Positions 32,187 through 41,648 are shown, counted from the first letter of the stretch. The stretch is DNA of 64,000 nt from Sediminibacterium sp. (GCF_030695065.1 NZ_JAUYTR010000016.1:1-64000), one strand, 5' to 3'. The notes: generated by a model from the letters alone, not told the origin. Translations and numbers: made by a program.

Positions 32187-33779
32187 TTATCGTCTTGCTG
32201 CCGGTCTTGCCGCTGGCAATGGCTTCCTTGGGAGCTTGTCATCGCGCTGTGCAGTGTGGTATACAAAACTGGCAACAATAGTAGCCATTTGTTTTAAATC
32301 GTCTGCTATTAAATGGTCGTACACATCCATATTGCTGTGGTGGGTGCGGGTATCGTATTCAATAGGATCTTGAATAAATTGAAACCCTGGTAATCCCACT
32401 CCATCAAATGATTGGTGATCGGTTCCGCCGGTATTGTTAATGGTTACCGCATGTGCGCCTAAATCTTTGAATGGTGCTAACCATGCTTTGAAAATATTTC
32501 TACAAGCTTCGTTGCCTTGTAAATAAATTCCCCTGATTTTTCCGGTACCATTGTCAATATTGTAATAGCCAGAAAGCTTTTCGTGCTCAGGCAATAATTT
32601 CATATCAGCTGGATCGGCAAATGTCTTTTTTACATAGCCTCTAGATCCCCAAAGGCCTTGCTCTTCTGCACTCCATAATCCTATACGGATCGTGCGCTTA
32701 GTAGAAATATTCAAGGCTTTTAAAATGCGCATTACTTCCATCATCACTGCTGAACCAGATGCGTTGTCTGTTGCACCTGTTCCTGCTTGCCAAGAGTCTA
32801 AATGCCCACCAATCATCACGATTTCATTTTTCAATACCGGGTCGGTGCCTGGTATTTCTCCAATCACATTGTAGCCTTGTAAATCTTTGGTGTGAAACTT
32901 GGTTTTTACATCCACGTCTAACTTAACTGGGGCACCTGTTTTTGCAATGCGTAAAATGCTGTTGAAGTCTTCTATGCCTACTGCAATGTCTAAGAAGTTC
33001 TCCGGAGCAGTGCCCTGATATGCACCACCACCTTGCGCAAATACGGTACCATCATGGCTTCTAGGGCCTCCGCTACTTAATAAAGCAACAGCGCCTTCTG
33101 CCTTGGCCATTTCTTTTAAGATGGCCATCATTCTTGCTGCTCCACCACCACGTTGTTGTTGCATGGCTTGCATTTGTCTGCGTTGTGCAGCAGTATCTAC
33201 TGGTCTTGGAGGCGCCATAGTAGCGGCTTCCATTTTAGCCAATTCTTCATCGGTATATCTTACCGCATCTGCTTTAAAAGAATGCTTATAAGTAACCAAT
33301 TGATCCATCATCAATACTTTGCCTTTTAGTTGGCCGCTGTATTTCATTAAATCTGCACTGTCTTTGGCGCTGATCACCAATACTTCTGCAGATTGTAATT
33401 TTTTATTTCCTGCTGTCCAGGTCTTTGGATAAATCATGATGGGTTTGTAATAAGGTGCTGTCATGGCCATATAAGATTTCTCTAATTCCCATCCTTTTCC
33501 AAATTCGCCCCATGCATCTAGTTCGGCTTTTTCTACCCCAAATGATTTGAGGGTATTGATGGCATAATTGGCGGCTCTACTATAACCCGGAGAGTTGGCC
33601 AATCTTGGGCCACTCATATCGGTTAGGTTAAATACAATATCCATTACTTTGGAATTTTCTAATCCCTCTTTGCGGATGCGATTAATAACGGCCTGGTCTA
33701 CCGGTTCTGTACCTTGGGCAAAAGCCATAATAGGGCTGGCTAGTGCTAATAGGAGTGAATGTTGAACAAATTTTCTCAT
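32187..33779 (-). CDS. Secreted M28-family zinc aminopeptidase with PA domain
   Basis: The 530-residue protein has a signal peptide (MRKFVQHSLLLALASPIMAFAQG), a PA-like insert (about residues 130-290, with an unusual Gln/Gly/Ala-rich stretch QQRGGGAARMM), and an M28 core. Zinc and catalytic residues are seen in GGHLDSWQAGTGATDNASG, SAEEQGLWGSRGY, YYNIDNGTG and the C-terminal THHSNMDVYD. It hydrolyses peptides in the periplasm or outside the cell. The gene is 44 bp upstream of mutS and may share its transcript, but no functional tie is expected. Confidence 0.92.
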   Translation of the reverse strand: MRKFVQHSLLLALASPIMAFAQGTEPVDQAVINRIRKEGLENSKVMDIVFNLTDMSGPRLANSPGYSRAANYAINTLKSFGVEKAELDAWGEFGKGWELEKSYMAMTAPYYKPIMIYPKTWTAGNKKLQSAEVLVISAKDSADLMKYSGQLKGKVLMMDQLVTYKHSFKADAVRYTDEELAKMEAATMAPPRPVDTAAQRRQMQAMQQQRGGGAARMMAILKEMAKAEGAVALLSSGGPRSHDGTVFAQGGGAYQGTAPENFLDIAVGIEDFNSILRIAKTGAPVKLDVDVKTKFHTKDLQGYNVIGEIPGTDPVLKNEIVMIGGHLDSWQAGTGATDNASGSAVMMEVMRILKALNISTKRTIRIGLWSAEEQGLWGSRGYVKKTFADPADMKLLPEHEKLSGYYNIDNGTGKIRGIYLQGNEACRNIFKAWLAPFKDLGAHAVTINNTGGTDHQSFDGVGLPGFQFIQDPIEYDTRTHHSNMDVYDHLIADDLKQMATIVASFVYHTAQRDDKLPRKPLPAARPAARR

Positions 33780-33882
33780 ATCTGTTGGTTGTTTTGATTG
33801 TTTAAAAAGAGCACGTTAATGTAGTTTTTTTCTCTAACAAACTGCCAAAGATTATTTGAATGGATGGGTTTACCTTTGCCCC

Positions 33883-34413
33883 ATGCGCAAATGGTCTATG
33901 CAAGAATTGGGGAGAAAATCAATTGCCGATTTTAAAGAAGCCCCTAAAACGCCCTTGGTAGTGGTATTAGACAATATCCGAAGCATGCACAATGTGGGTT
34001 CGGTATTTAGAACTGCCGATTCTTTTTTGGTAGAGAAAATGTACTTATGTGGCTACACCCCCCAACCGCCTCATCGCGACATTAATAAGACAGCACTCGG
34101 TGCTACAGAAACCGTTGCTTGGGATTATATGCCTACCACGGTGGAAGCGGTTCAGTTGCTTAAAACCCAGGGCTACCAAGTGTTTGCGGTTGAGCAAGCC
34201 GAGGGGGCTGTGTACCTAGACCAGTTTAATTTCCCCGCACAAAAAATTGCCATCGTAATGGGCAATGAAGTAGAAGGAGTGGCCGATGAAGTGCTCGATA
34301 TTTGCGATGGTTGTATTGAAATTCCGCAATTGGGTTCTAAACATTCGCTGAACATTTCGGTGGCGGCGGGCATTATTATTTGGGCCATTACCGAACGCAC
34401 CGTTTTAAAATAA
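33883..34413 (+). CDS. SpoU/TrmH-family RNA 2'-O-methyltransferase
   Basis: The protein is about 176 residues. I start at ATG 33883 (MRKWSMQELGRK) because the upstream ATG at 33856 would place the promoter box TACCTTTG (33871-33878) inside the gene. SPOUT motifs are clear: LDNIRSMHNVGSVFRTAD (motif 1), VMGNEVEGVADEVL (motif 2) and IPQLGSKHSLNISVAAGI (motif 3, knot). It methylates a ribose in tRNA or rRNA; which position is unclear. The mRNA may be leaderless, as the expected start site falls at or near the ATG. Confidence 0.92.
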   Translation: MRKWSMQELGRKSIADFKEAPKTPLVVVLDNIRSMHNVGSVFRTADSFLVEKMYLCGYTPQPPHRDINKTALGATETVAWDYMPTTVEAVQLLKTQGYQVFAVEQAEGAVYLDQFNFPAQKIAIVMGNEVEGVADEVLDICDGCIEIPQLGSKHSLNISVAAGIIIWAITERTVLK

Positions 34414-34419
34414 TTCAAT

Positions 34420-35331
34420 TTGACTACTGTTAAAAAATACCTCAGTCTCGTAAAATTTTCGCATACCATTTTCGCCATGCCCTTTGCTTTTATTGGGTTC
34501 TTTTTGGCAATTCCTGTTGCCAATATTTCAGGCAATGGCGAAGCGGGTACCATGCAAGGGATTTTAAATCCTATCTTACTGCAGAAAGGCTTACTAGTAT
34601 TGGTTTGTATGGTTACGGCTCGCAATGCAGCCATGGCTTTTAATCGTTATTTAGATCGCCATTTTGATGCGCTCAATCCTCGCACAGCTATTCGTGAAAT
34701 TCCTGCGGGTATTTTATCTGCGGAATCAGCTTTGCGTTTTGTGATTGGCAATAGCATCGTGTTTGTATTGGCTACATGGTTCATTAATCCACTTTGTTTT
34801 TATTTGTCTTTTGTGGCACTGTTTGTGGTGCTATTTTATAGTTTTACTAAACGCTTCACGGCTTTGTGTCATTTGGTTTTAGGGGTGGGATTATCACTGG
34901 CTCCTATTGGCGCTTACTTAGCTGTTACGGGCAGCTTTGCTTTATTGCCGCTGCTGTTTTCTTTTGCCGTTATTTTTTGGGTGAGTGGCTTCGATATTAT
35001 TTATGCCTTGCAAGATGTGGAGTTTGATCAATCCCATCAATTGAATTCTATTCCTGCTGCATTGGGTAAAGAGCGGGCTTTATGGGTTGCTCGTTTATTG
35101 CATGTATGCAGTGCCGCTTGTGTTACCATTGCTGGGGTGTATGGCGGTTTTCATTGGTTGTATTTTATTGGGTATGGGGTGTTTGTAGGCATGTTGATTA
35201 ATCAACATCGCTTAGTGAAACCGCATGATTTGAGTAAAGTGAATTTGGCTTTCATGACTTCTAACGGCATTGCTTCTGTGGTATTTGCTATCTTCGTTAT
35301 TGCTGCTTTGTTTTTGCAGTACGGTTGGTAG
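34420..35331 (+). CDS. UbiA-family polyprenyltransferase (MqnP-like)
   Basis: The 303-residue membrane protein has about nine helices and two Asp-rich motifs: NRYLDRHFDALNPRT (first) and YALQDVEFDQSHQLNS (second). It belongs to the UbiA-like group (ubiA_other), linked to menaquinone made through futalosine. As Bacteroidota make menaquinone and not ubiquinone, the MqnP role, attaching the prenyl tail to the naphthoate ring precursor, is likely. It starts with TTG; the next Met would cut off the conserved VKFSHTIFAMPFAFIG helix. It is 6 bp after the methylase and co-transcribed. Confidence 0.85.
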   Translation: MTTVKKYLSLVKFSHTIFAMPFAFIGFFLAIPVANISGNGEAGTMQGILNPILLQKGLLVLVCMVTARNAAMAFNRYLDRHFDALNPRTAIREIPAGILSAESALRFVIGNSIVFVLATWFINPLCFYLSFVALFVVLFYSFTKRFTALCHLVLGVGLSLAPIGAYLAVTGSFALLPLLFSFAVIFWVSGFDIIYALQDVEFDQSHQLNSIPAALGKERALWVARLLHVCSAACVTIAGVYGGFHWLYFIGYGVFVGMLINQHRLVKPHDLSKVNLAFMTSNGIASVVFAIFVIAALFLQYGW

Positions 35332-35367
35332 TGGCGGCGGGTATAATCCGACCAATAACTAAAAATT

Positions 35368-35778
35368 ATGGCTAGAATTATTTGCATTGATTATGGTGGC
35401 AAGCGCACTGGCTTAGCAGTGACCGATCCTATGCAAATTATTGCTACGGCACTTACCACTATTCCTTCTAAAGAATTGATTCCTTTTTTAAAAAACTATA
35501 TGGTGCAAGAGCCCGTAGAATTGATTTTGATAGGAGAGCCTCTCAATTTAGACGATAGCCCTACCCATGGTACGCCCTTGGTTAAAAAAGCCATTCAAGA
35601 TTTAACAAAAGCTTTTCCCAGTATTCCTATTCAAACCGTAGACGAGCGCTACAGTTCTAAACTGGCTGTGCGGGCCATGGTAGACATGGGCATGAAGAAA
35701 AAAGACCGCAGAGAAAAAGGCAATATTGACCAAATTGCAGCCACCATGTTATTGCAAGAGTTCTTGCAAAACCGCTAA
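35368..35778 (+). CDS. ruvX: Putative pre-16S rRNA nuclease / Holliday junction resolvase RuvX (YqgF)
   Basis: The 136-residue protein has an RNase H-like fold with IDYGGKRTGLAVTDP (Asp7 catalytic), LIGEPLNLDDSPTHG and VDERYSSKLA near residue 91. YqgF proteins process the 5' end of 16S rRNA, and some also resolve Holliday junctions. Length and motifs are standard. It follows mqnP by 36 bp, likely in the same transcript, and is followed by a strong promoter of its own for def. Confidence 0.92.
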   Translation: MARIICIDYGGKRTGLAVTDPMQIIATALTTIPSKELIPFLKNYMVQEPVELILIGEPLNLDDSPTHGTPLVKKAIQDLTKAFPSIPIQTVDERYSSKLAVRAMVDMGMKKKDRREKGNIDQIAATMLLQEFLQNR

Positions 35779-35783
35779 CTGGC

Positions 35784-35814
35784 TTTGCGGGTTCGCCGTT
35801 TCGGGGTACTTTTG
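35784..35814 (+). promoter_or_regulatory. Bacteroidota-type promoter of def
   Basis: TTTG (35784-35787), 19 nt, TACTTTTG (35807-35814) fits the TTTG-N19-TANNTTTG consensus exactly. It lies between ruvX (stop at 35778) and def (start at 35837), giving a leader of about 16-18 nt. Confidence 0.7.
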
Positions 35815-35836
35815 CCCCCATTATAATTAAAATAGC

Positions 35837-36415
35837 ATGATTCTTCCTATTGTAGCGTATGGTGCACCTGTGTTAAGAAAGATAGCACAACCCATTACCA
35901 ATGAATATCCTGGTTTGACTAAACTCATAGAAGATATGTGGGAAACCATGTATTCCAGCAATGGTGTTGGTTTGGCTGCCCCGCAGATTAACCGTGATAT
36001 TCGGTTGTTTGTGGTAGACTCTGAGCAAATTTTTGAAAACCTAGAAGAAGACGAACAGGGCAAATACAATGATGCTCCGGGTATTAAGAAAGTATTCATT
36101 AATGCACAAGTAGAAGCCATTCATGGCGAAGAATGGGCTTACAATGAAGGTTGCTTAAGCATTCCTAAAATTCGCGAAGACATCATGCGCGGCGAAGCCG
36201 TTACCATGACTTATTACGACGAAAACTTTAAGCAGTTTCGTTCTACTTTTTCTGGAATAACTGCTCGCGTTATTTTACACGAGTACGATCATATTGAAGG
36301 AAAATTATTCATTGATTATTTAAAGCCTTTGCGCAAGAAAATGTTGCAGGGCAAACTCAATGATATCAGCAAGGGTAAAATTAAAGTGGATTATAAAATG
36401 AGTTTTGCCAAATGA
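35837..36415 (+). CDS. def: Peptide deformylase
   Basis: The 192-residue enzyme has the three signature motifs GVGLAAPQ, EGCLSIP (metal-binding Cys) and HEYDH (two metal-binding His and the catalytic Glu). It removes the formyl group from new proteins. There is an insert of about 15 acidic residues between motif 1 and 2 (EQIFENLEEDEQGKYND), common in Bacteroidota deformylases. It has its own promoter, and its stop overlaps the start of the next gene by 4 bp (ATGA). Confidence 0.96.
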   Translation: MILPIVAYGAPVLRKIAQPITNEYPGLTKLIEDMWETMYSSNGVGLAAPQINRDIRLFVVDSEQIFENLEEDEQGKYNDAPGIKKVFINAQVEAIHGEEWAYNEGCLSIPKIREDIMRGEAVTMTYYDENFKQFRSTFSGITARVILHEYDHIEGKLFIDYLKPLRKKMLQGKLNDISKGKIKVDYKMSFAK

Positions 36416-37365
36416 GGAATCGCTTGATGCTCGGCTTTTGCGCATTACTTTGCTCCCTGCTTAGTGTGGTAAAAGTTATTGCACAAGACAGTACGTTAAT
36501 TATTGATGAGAAGCGATTTACATTATCGGAAGTAGTAGTTAGAAACAACTTAGATTATAAAATGCTCTTAGAGCAAATTAAGGAAGACACTACTTTTTAC
36601 AAAGCTTTCAAAAACTTACGCATTCTGGGTTTTAGCTCGTACAACAATATTCAAATGACCAATAAGCAAGGCAAAACAATTGCCTCTTTGGCCAGTAAAA
36701 CCCGTCAGAATAGAACCAATGGTTGCAGAACCATGGATGTGTTAGAAGAATCGGTTACGGGTGATTTTTATGATCGTTCTGGAGATTATAATTATATGAC
36801 CCCTGAGCTCTACGCTAGTTTGTTTTTTACCAAGGGAACCATTTGTGGTGAAACCAATATTGTGGCTGGTCGTAAAAGAAGTATTGGGGGTAAAAAAGGA
36901 ATGGAGAAACACAAAGAACAATTGAAAATGTTGTTCTTTAATCCAGGTAAGAAAATTTCCGGCATTCCTTTTATTGGCGATAAGCTAGACCTCTACGATG
37001 AAACCGCTCACAAGTATTACGATTATCGTTTAGATATTGAAGAATACAAGGGTGAACTCTGTTATGTATTTTCTATTATGCCCAAAGCCAATTTGGGTTT
37101 TCTTAAAAACGATCGCATTGTGGTAGACCAAATGGTTACTTGGTTTAATATGAAAACCATGTCGGTATTGGCCCGCAATTATGCGTTAAGTTATAAAGCG
37201 GGGGTCTATGATTTTGATGTGAGTATGGAAGTTGAAATGACCAATCTCGGCAATAATTTGATTGTGCCTAAAACACTTCGCTACAAAGGCAATTGGGATG
37301 TGATTTTTAAGAAGCGCGAGCGCGCCATTTTTACCGCAACACTATTTGATTTTAAGAGAGACTAA
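36412..37365 (+). CDS. Secreted protein of unknown function
   Basis: The 317-residue protein has a signal peptide (MRNRLMLGFCALLCSLLSVVKVIAQ). Its mature part starts FTLSEVVVRNNLDYKMLLEQIKEDTTFYKAFKNLR and is rich in Tyr, Lys and Asn with no domain I know, though the length and the DYRLDIEEYKGELCYVFSIMPK segment recall outer-membrane or cell-surface proteins of Bacteroidota. It is translationally coupled to def (ATGA overlap), which looks accidental. A terminator hairpin follows at 37390-37407. Confidence 0.75.
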   Translation: MRNRLMLGFCALLCSLLSVVKVIAQDSTLIIDEKRFTLSEVVVRNNLDYKMLLEQIKEDTTFYKAFKNLRILGFSSYNNIQMTNKQGKTIASLASKTRQNRTNGCRTMDVLEESVTGDFYDRSGDYNYMTPELYASLFFTKGTICGETNIVAGRKRSIGGKKGMEKHKEQLKMLFFNPGKKISGIPFIGDKLDLYDETAHKYYDYRLDIEEYKGELCYVFSIMPKANLGFLKNDRIVVDQMVTWFNMKTMSVLARNYALSYKAGVYDFDVSMEVEMTNLGNNLIVPKTLRYKGNWDVIFKKRERAIFTATLFDFKRD

Positions 37366-37389
37366 CTCAGCGTATTTGTAAAACAAATA

Positions 37390-37407
37390 AGCACCCCGAA
37401 GGGTGCT
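37390..37407. terminator. Terminator hairpin between convergent genes
   Basis: AGCACCC-CGAA-GGGTGCT is a perfect 7-bp stem with a stable tetraloop, located between two convergent genes (stop at 37365 and stop at 37442). It may work for either. Confidence 0.7.
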
Positions 37408-37441
37408 CATTGTAAGGCAAGGATTAAATTTGTTGAAAGTT

Positions 37442-38101
37442 TTATAAACCCAACTTTCTGCCTTGTAGGGTACGGGTTTTCTTGTCACTCTTGGTAACAT
37501 CGGTTAATTTAACCACCAACTTTACATCTGCTACACTACCATTGGTTACGCCGGCAGCTGCTCTGTAAATATTTTTATCATAAGGTATTTCTACCGTTCC
37601 ATTGTCCCAGTTGTTTCCGGCTACTACAAATTTGTCTTCGCCTTCGGCTGGTACAAAATAAAATGAGTTTCCGTTTTCAAAACTTACTCTTAACCCATTT
37701 AAATCGGCTGATTCTATAATGCCTGGCGTATAAGCGGGAATAATGATTTCATTAATTAATTTACCATTGATAAATCGTACGCTTCCAGAAGCAACTTCTG
37801 CTTTAGCGCTGTCTAATGCTCTGGTCAAAATCAATTTTTGGTCAATATAAAATTGTACTCTTTTCACATCTACATTGTAAGCCATTAGCTTCATTTGTAG
37901 TTCGCGTGAAAAAGCAACATATTGACTTTTGTCGATAGATGCGGCATTGCTTGGCGGAGCATATGAATTGTTAGCAGCAGGATTGTTTTGAGGGGTACTG
38001 CTTTTCAAGTAGCCCTTAGAGCTACTGCTGCTTTTGCCGCCTGAACAGCTGGTAAGTAAACTTACCCCGATTAAAACAATGCCTGTTAGTAAACGAGACA
38101 T
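37442..38101 (-). CDS. Lipoprotein of unknown function
   Basis: The protein is about 219 residues. I start at 38101 because this gives a clean lipoprotein signal (MSRLLTGIVLIGVSLLTSC); the longer frame prepends 17 residues that break it. The lipid anchor is followed by a Ser/Gly/Asn/Pro-rich linker (about 20-55) and a beta-rich domain (FYIDQKLILTRALDS ... NGLRVSFENGNSFYFVP). No family is recognised; it is likely attached to the outer membrane and facing the periplasm or surface. Confidence 0.75.
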   Translation of the reverse strand: MSRLLTGIVLIGVSLLTSCSGGKSSSSSKGYLKSSTPQNNPAANNSYAPPSNAASIDKSQYVAFSRELQMKLMAYNVDVKRVQFYIDQKLILTRALDSAKAEVASGSVRFINGKLINEIIIPAYTPGIIESADLNGLRVSFENGNSFYFVPAEGEDKFVVAGNNWDNGTVEIPYDKNIYRAAAGVTNGSVADVKLVVKLTDVTKSDKKTRTLQGRKLGL

Positions 38102-38226
38102 ATCTTTTTTTTTAAGTTCAAATAATAAAATGGCAACGATAAACGTTATCAACCCACAAGTTCTACCTTTTTTATTGTAAAAGGAAGCTTATTTGCGTGC
38201 TCAGCTTGTAAATTGGCTTGTTTTGC

Positions 38227-38257
38227 CCAAAAATCACCACCAGTTGGTATGTTTTGG
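38227..38257. promoter_or_regulatory. Imperfect palindrome upstream of the CI-like regulator
   Basis: CCAAAA (38227-38232) pairs with TTTTGG (38252-38257), with an inner CCA/TGG. It lies about 120 bp upstream of the regulator gene and could be an operator or an old terminator. Support is weak. Confidence 0.3.
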
Positions 38258-38374
38258 TGCCTAGTTATGTTATTATTCCGTCATAAAACATAAGAATTCC
38301 GTATTTGCCGAAGTCAATTCAACTAGGCCGCTTTCTATTTTAGGAGGATTCAATCTACCTAAAAAAATAAATTC

Positions 38375-38749
38375 ATGCGAATTATTGATCGATTATACCA
38401 GTACTTGCATTTTCATGCATTGAGTGCCTATGCTTTTGAACGCATTTGCAATTTAAGCAATGGTTACTTGGGCAAACAATACAGAGGAAAAGGCACCATG
38501 GGTTCTGAAGTATTGCATAAAATACAAGCCTGTTTTCCCGACTTGAATATTCATTGGTTGTTAACTGGCAAGGGCAGAATGATTCGGCATGCTTTGCCAG
38601 ATGCGCTGGAGCTGCAAGAAGCCGGAGACCCTTTACAATTGCTGTATCAAAAAATTACCTTGTTAGAAAAATCATTAGCAGATAAAGAGGAGCTGATTGT
38701 TTTGCTCAAAAAAAAGCGCCCCTTAAAAAGGAGCGCTTTGACTATTTAG
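38375..38749 (+). CDS. Small CI-repressor-like helix-turn-helix regulator
   Basis: The 124-residue protein has an HTH N-terminus (about residues 8-75: RLYQYLHFHALSAYAFERICNLSNGYLGKQYRGKG ... FPDLNIHWLLTGKG), the pattern of Bacteroidota CI/XRE-type regulators where the phrase NIHWLLTGKG ends the domain. A coiled-coil-like tail follows (LLYQKITLLEKSLADKEELIVLLKKK). It is a probable DNA-binding regulator with unknown targets. The last 12 codons lie on top of the gcvP terminator encoded on the other strand. Confidence 0.75.
   Translation: MRIIDRLYQYLHFHALSAYAFERICNLSNGYLGKQYRGKGTMGSEVLHKIQACFPDLNIHWLLTGKGRMIRHALPDALELQEAGDPLQLLYQKITLLEKSLADKEELIVLLKKKRPLKRSALTI
38708..38739 (-). terminator. Rho-independent terminator of gcvP
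   Basis: On the minus strand a stem AAAGCGC...GCGCTTT (38733-38739 with 38713-38719) with a CCTT/AAGG inner part is followed by eight T. It lies 36 bp beyond the gcvP stop codon. It overlaps the 3' coding end of the CI-like regulator on the plus strand. Confidence 0.8.
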
Positions 38750-38774
38750 TGTTGGTTGTAACGCTTATTGGTTT

Positions 38775-41648
38775 CTATGCGTTCTCTTCTGCATAAGATG
38801 AAACGGGTTCGCAAGTGCAAATCAAGTTTCTGTCTCCATGTGTATTGTTAACTCTTGCTACAGATGGCCAGAATTTATTTAAGGTTACATAGTACAGTGG
38901 AAATGCGGCTTCTTGTCTGCTGTAAGGGCGCGTCCACTCATCGGCACAAACCACTGCTTGTGTATGTGGGGCATGCTTTAATGGGTTATTTAATTTATCT
39001 GCCTTACCTGTTTCTATTTCTTTGATTTCTCCATGAATCGCAATTAAGGCATCGCAAAAACGATCTAATTCTGCTTTGTCTTCGCTTTCTGTTGGTTCTA
39101 TCATGATGGTGCCTGCAACAGGGAAACTCATGGTAGGAGCGTGGAAGCCATAATCTATTAAACGCTTGGCAATGTCTTCTGCTTCTACTCCTGCTGTTTG
39201 CTTGAATGGTCGTAGGTCTACAATGAATTCATGCGCACAGGTTCCATTTTTTCCGGTATATAAAATTGGATAGTAGTTTTCTAACCTTGCTTTCATATAG
39301 TTGGCGTTTAGAATGGCATATTCGGTACTCATTCTAATGCCATCTGCGCCCAACATTTTAATGTATGCATAGCTGATTAATAAGATACTGGCAGATCCAA
39401 ATGGTGCAGCACTTACTTCTAATCCTGTTTTTTCGTATCCTAATAAATGTCCAGGTAAAAACGGTGCCAATTTATCGTTCACACAAATAGGTCCCATTCC
39501 GGGGCCACCACCACCATGTGGTATGGCAAATGTTTTGTGCAAATTCAAGTGGCATACATCGGCTCCAATCATGCCTGGGCTGGTTAATCCAACTTGTGCA
39601 TTCATATTGGCTCCATCCATATATACCAATCCGCCATTCTCGTGAATTAATGCACAAATTTCTTTAATGGTTTCTTCGAACACACCATGGGTAGATGGGT
39701 AAGTAACCATTAAGCCGCCTAGTGTGTCTTTGTATTGTTCTGCTTTGGCTTTTAAATCGGCCACATCAATATTACCTGCTTCATCACATTTTACTACCAC
39801 CACTTTAAAGCCCGCCATTACTGCACTTGCTGGGTTGGTTCCGTGTGCACTAATTGGAATCAACACAATATTTCTAAATATTTCGTTTCTGCTCTTGTGG
39901 TATTCTCTAATGGTTAACAATCCTGCATACTCACCTTGCGCGCCACTATTGGGTTGTAAGCTACAAGCGGTAAAGCCTGTAACGGCACATAGGTATTGAT
40001 TCAGCTCGGTTAATATTTGTTGGTAGCCTGCTGTTTGATTAATGGGTACAAAAGGATGTAAGCCTCCGAATTCTGGCCAGCTCACTGGTATCATTTCGGT
40101 TGCTGCATTTAATTTCATGGTACAGCTTCCCAAACTAATCATGCTGGTATTTAATGAAAGGTCTTTATTTTCTAAAGACTTAATATAACGCATCATTTGG
40201 CTTTCGCTATGGTGCGTATTGAATACTGGGTGCGTTAAATAAGTACTTGTTCTAATTAAATCAGTTGGCAATGCTGTATTGGTATTGTTTAATTCCAATG
40301 CAGCAGATTGTTTTCCGGTTACTTGCTCAAATACTTTTACGACCGCTTGTACATCGGCAATGGTAGTGGTTTCATCAATTGTAATACCAATGGTTCCATC
40401 ATTAAAGTAACGGAAATTGATGCCTGCATTTTCAGCTGCAGTTTTTAATTGACTAGCATCAACTCCAGTAATATGTAGGGTGTCAAAATAAGCGGCATTG
40501 TGTTGTTGTACTCCCAAGCTGCTTAATGCTTTTGCAGTTGCATTGGCTAATGCATGTACTCTTGATGCAATATTTTTTAATCCTACTGGTCCATGGTATA
40601 CCGCATACATGGCAGCCATATTGGCCAACAATGCTTGTGCGGTACAAATATTTGAAGTGGCTTTCTCCCGCTTAATATGTTGCTCTCTGGTTTGTAATGC
40701 CATTCTTAATGCGCGATTGCCTTGCGCATCAATACTTACCCCAATTAATCTTCCAGGCATTCCTCTTTTAAAATCGTCGCTGGTTGCAAAGAATGCAGCA
40801 TGTGGTCCACCATATCCCATTGGTACGCCAAAACGTTGTGCAGATCCTACTGCTACGTCTGCGCCTAGTTCTCCTGGAGAAGTTAATACGGTTAGTGCCA
40901 ATAAATCAGTTGCCATAATTACATATGCATTGGCTGCATGAACTGCATGAATAAATGCTTTGTAATCGTTTACCGATCCGTTGTTGGCAGGGTACTGTAT
41001 GATGGCGCCAAAATAAGTTTCATCAATGCTTGCTGCTTGGTAATCACCAAATACCAATTCAATTTGAATAGGTGCTGCGCGCGTAATTAATACTTGTTTG
41101 GTTTGTGGAAATATATTGTTGTCTACAAATAATTTGGGCTTGGTAATATTGTCTGTTTTGTTAGCCAAGTGAAACAACATAGCCATGGCTTCTGCTGCTG
41201 CGGTTGCTTCGTCTAACAAAGAGGCATTGGCCATTGGTAATCCTGTTAAGTCGGTTACCATGGTTTGAAAATTCAACAAACTCTCTAATCGTCCTTGAGA
41301 AATTTCTGCTTGGTAGGGAGTATACTGAGTATACCATCCTGGATTTTCAAAAATATTCCTGAGTATTACGCTAGGGGTGATGGTGCCATAATATCCCTGT
41401 CCTATATAGTTTTTGTATAATTTATTTTTAGCAGCCACTTTCTTTAGTTCTGCTAAGTATTCAAACTCACTAATAGCAGCAGGTACTGCAAGATCTTCCT
41501 TGATTCTGATGCTATCAGGTACCGTTTTGCCAATCAATGACGCTACATTGGGCTCCTGTATTGTTTTTAGCATTGCACTTAAATCGGTCGCATTAGGGCC
41601 AATATGTCTTCTCTGAAATTCGGTGGATTGTTGATCAAATAAATTCAT
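38775..41648 (-). CDS. gcvP: Glycine dehydrogenase (decarboxylating), P-protein
   Basis: The protein is about 957 residues starting at 41648 (MNLFDQQSTEFQRRHIGP, the typical family start); a longer frame adds 16 unrelated residues. Both halves of the P-protein are fused in one chain. The PLP Lys is in NLHKTFAIPHGGGGPGMGP near residue 704. The enzyme decarboxylates glycine and passes the aminomethyl group to the H-protein, feeding one-carbon metabolism. gcvH and gcvT are not in the window. A -7 box TACCTTTG is at 41672-41679. A terminator follows the stop. Confidence 0.97.
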   Translation of the reverse strand: MNLFDQQSTEFQRRHIGPNATDLSAMLKTIQEPNVASLIGKTVPDSIRIKEDLAVPAAISEFEYLAELKKVAAKNKLYKNYIGQGYYGTITPSVILRNIFENPGWYTQYTPYQAEISQGRLESLLNFQTMVTDLTGLPMANASLLDEATAAAEAMAMLFHLANKTDNITKPKLFVDNNIFPQTKQVLITRAAPIQIELVFGDYQAASIDETYFGAIIQYPANNGSVNDYKAFIHAVHAANAYVIMATDLLALTVLTSPGELGADVAVGSAQRFGVPMGYGGPHAAFFATSDDFKRGMPGRLIGVSIDAQGNRALRMALQTREQHIKREKATSNICTAQALLANMAAMYAVYHGPVGLKNIASRVHALANATAKALSSLGVQQHNAAYFDTLHITGVDASQLKTAAENAGINFRYFNDGTIGITIDETTTIADVQAVVKVFEQVTGKQSAALELNNTNTALPTDLIRTSTYLTHPVFNTHHSESQMMRYIKSLENKDLSLNTSMISLGSCTMKLNAATEMIPVSWPEFGGLHPFVPINQTAGYQQILTELNQYLCAVTGFTACSLQPNSGAQGEYAGLLTIREYHKSRNEIFRNIVLIPISAHGTNPASAVMAGFKVVVVKCDEAGNIDVADLKAKAEQYKDTLGGLMVTYPSTHGVFEETIKEICALIHENGGLVYMDGANMNAQVGLTSPGMIGADVCHLNLHKTFAIPHGGGGPGMGPICVNDKLAPFLPGHLLGYEKTGLEVSAAPFGSASILLISYAYIKMLGADGIRMSTEYAILNANYMKARLENYYPILYTGKNGTCAHEFIVDLRPFKQTAGVEAEDIAKRLIDYGFHAPTMSFPVAGTIMIEPTESEDKAELDRFCDALIAIHGEIKEIETGKADKLNNPLKHAPHTQAVVCADEWTRPYSRQEAAFPLYYVTLNKFWPSVARVNNTHGDRNLICTCEPVSSYAEENA

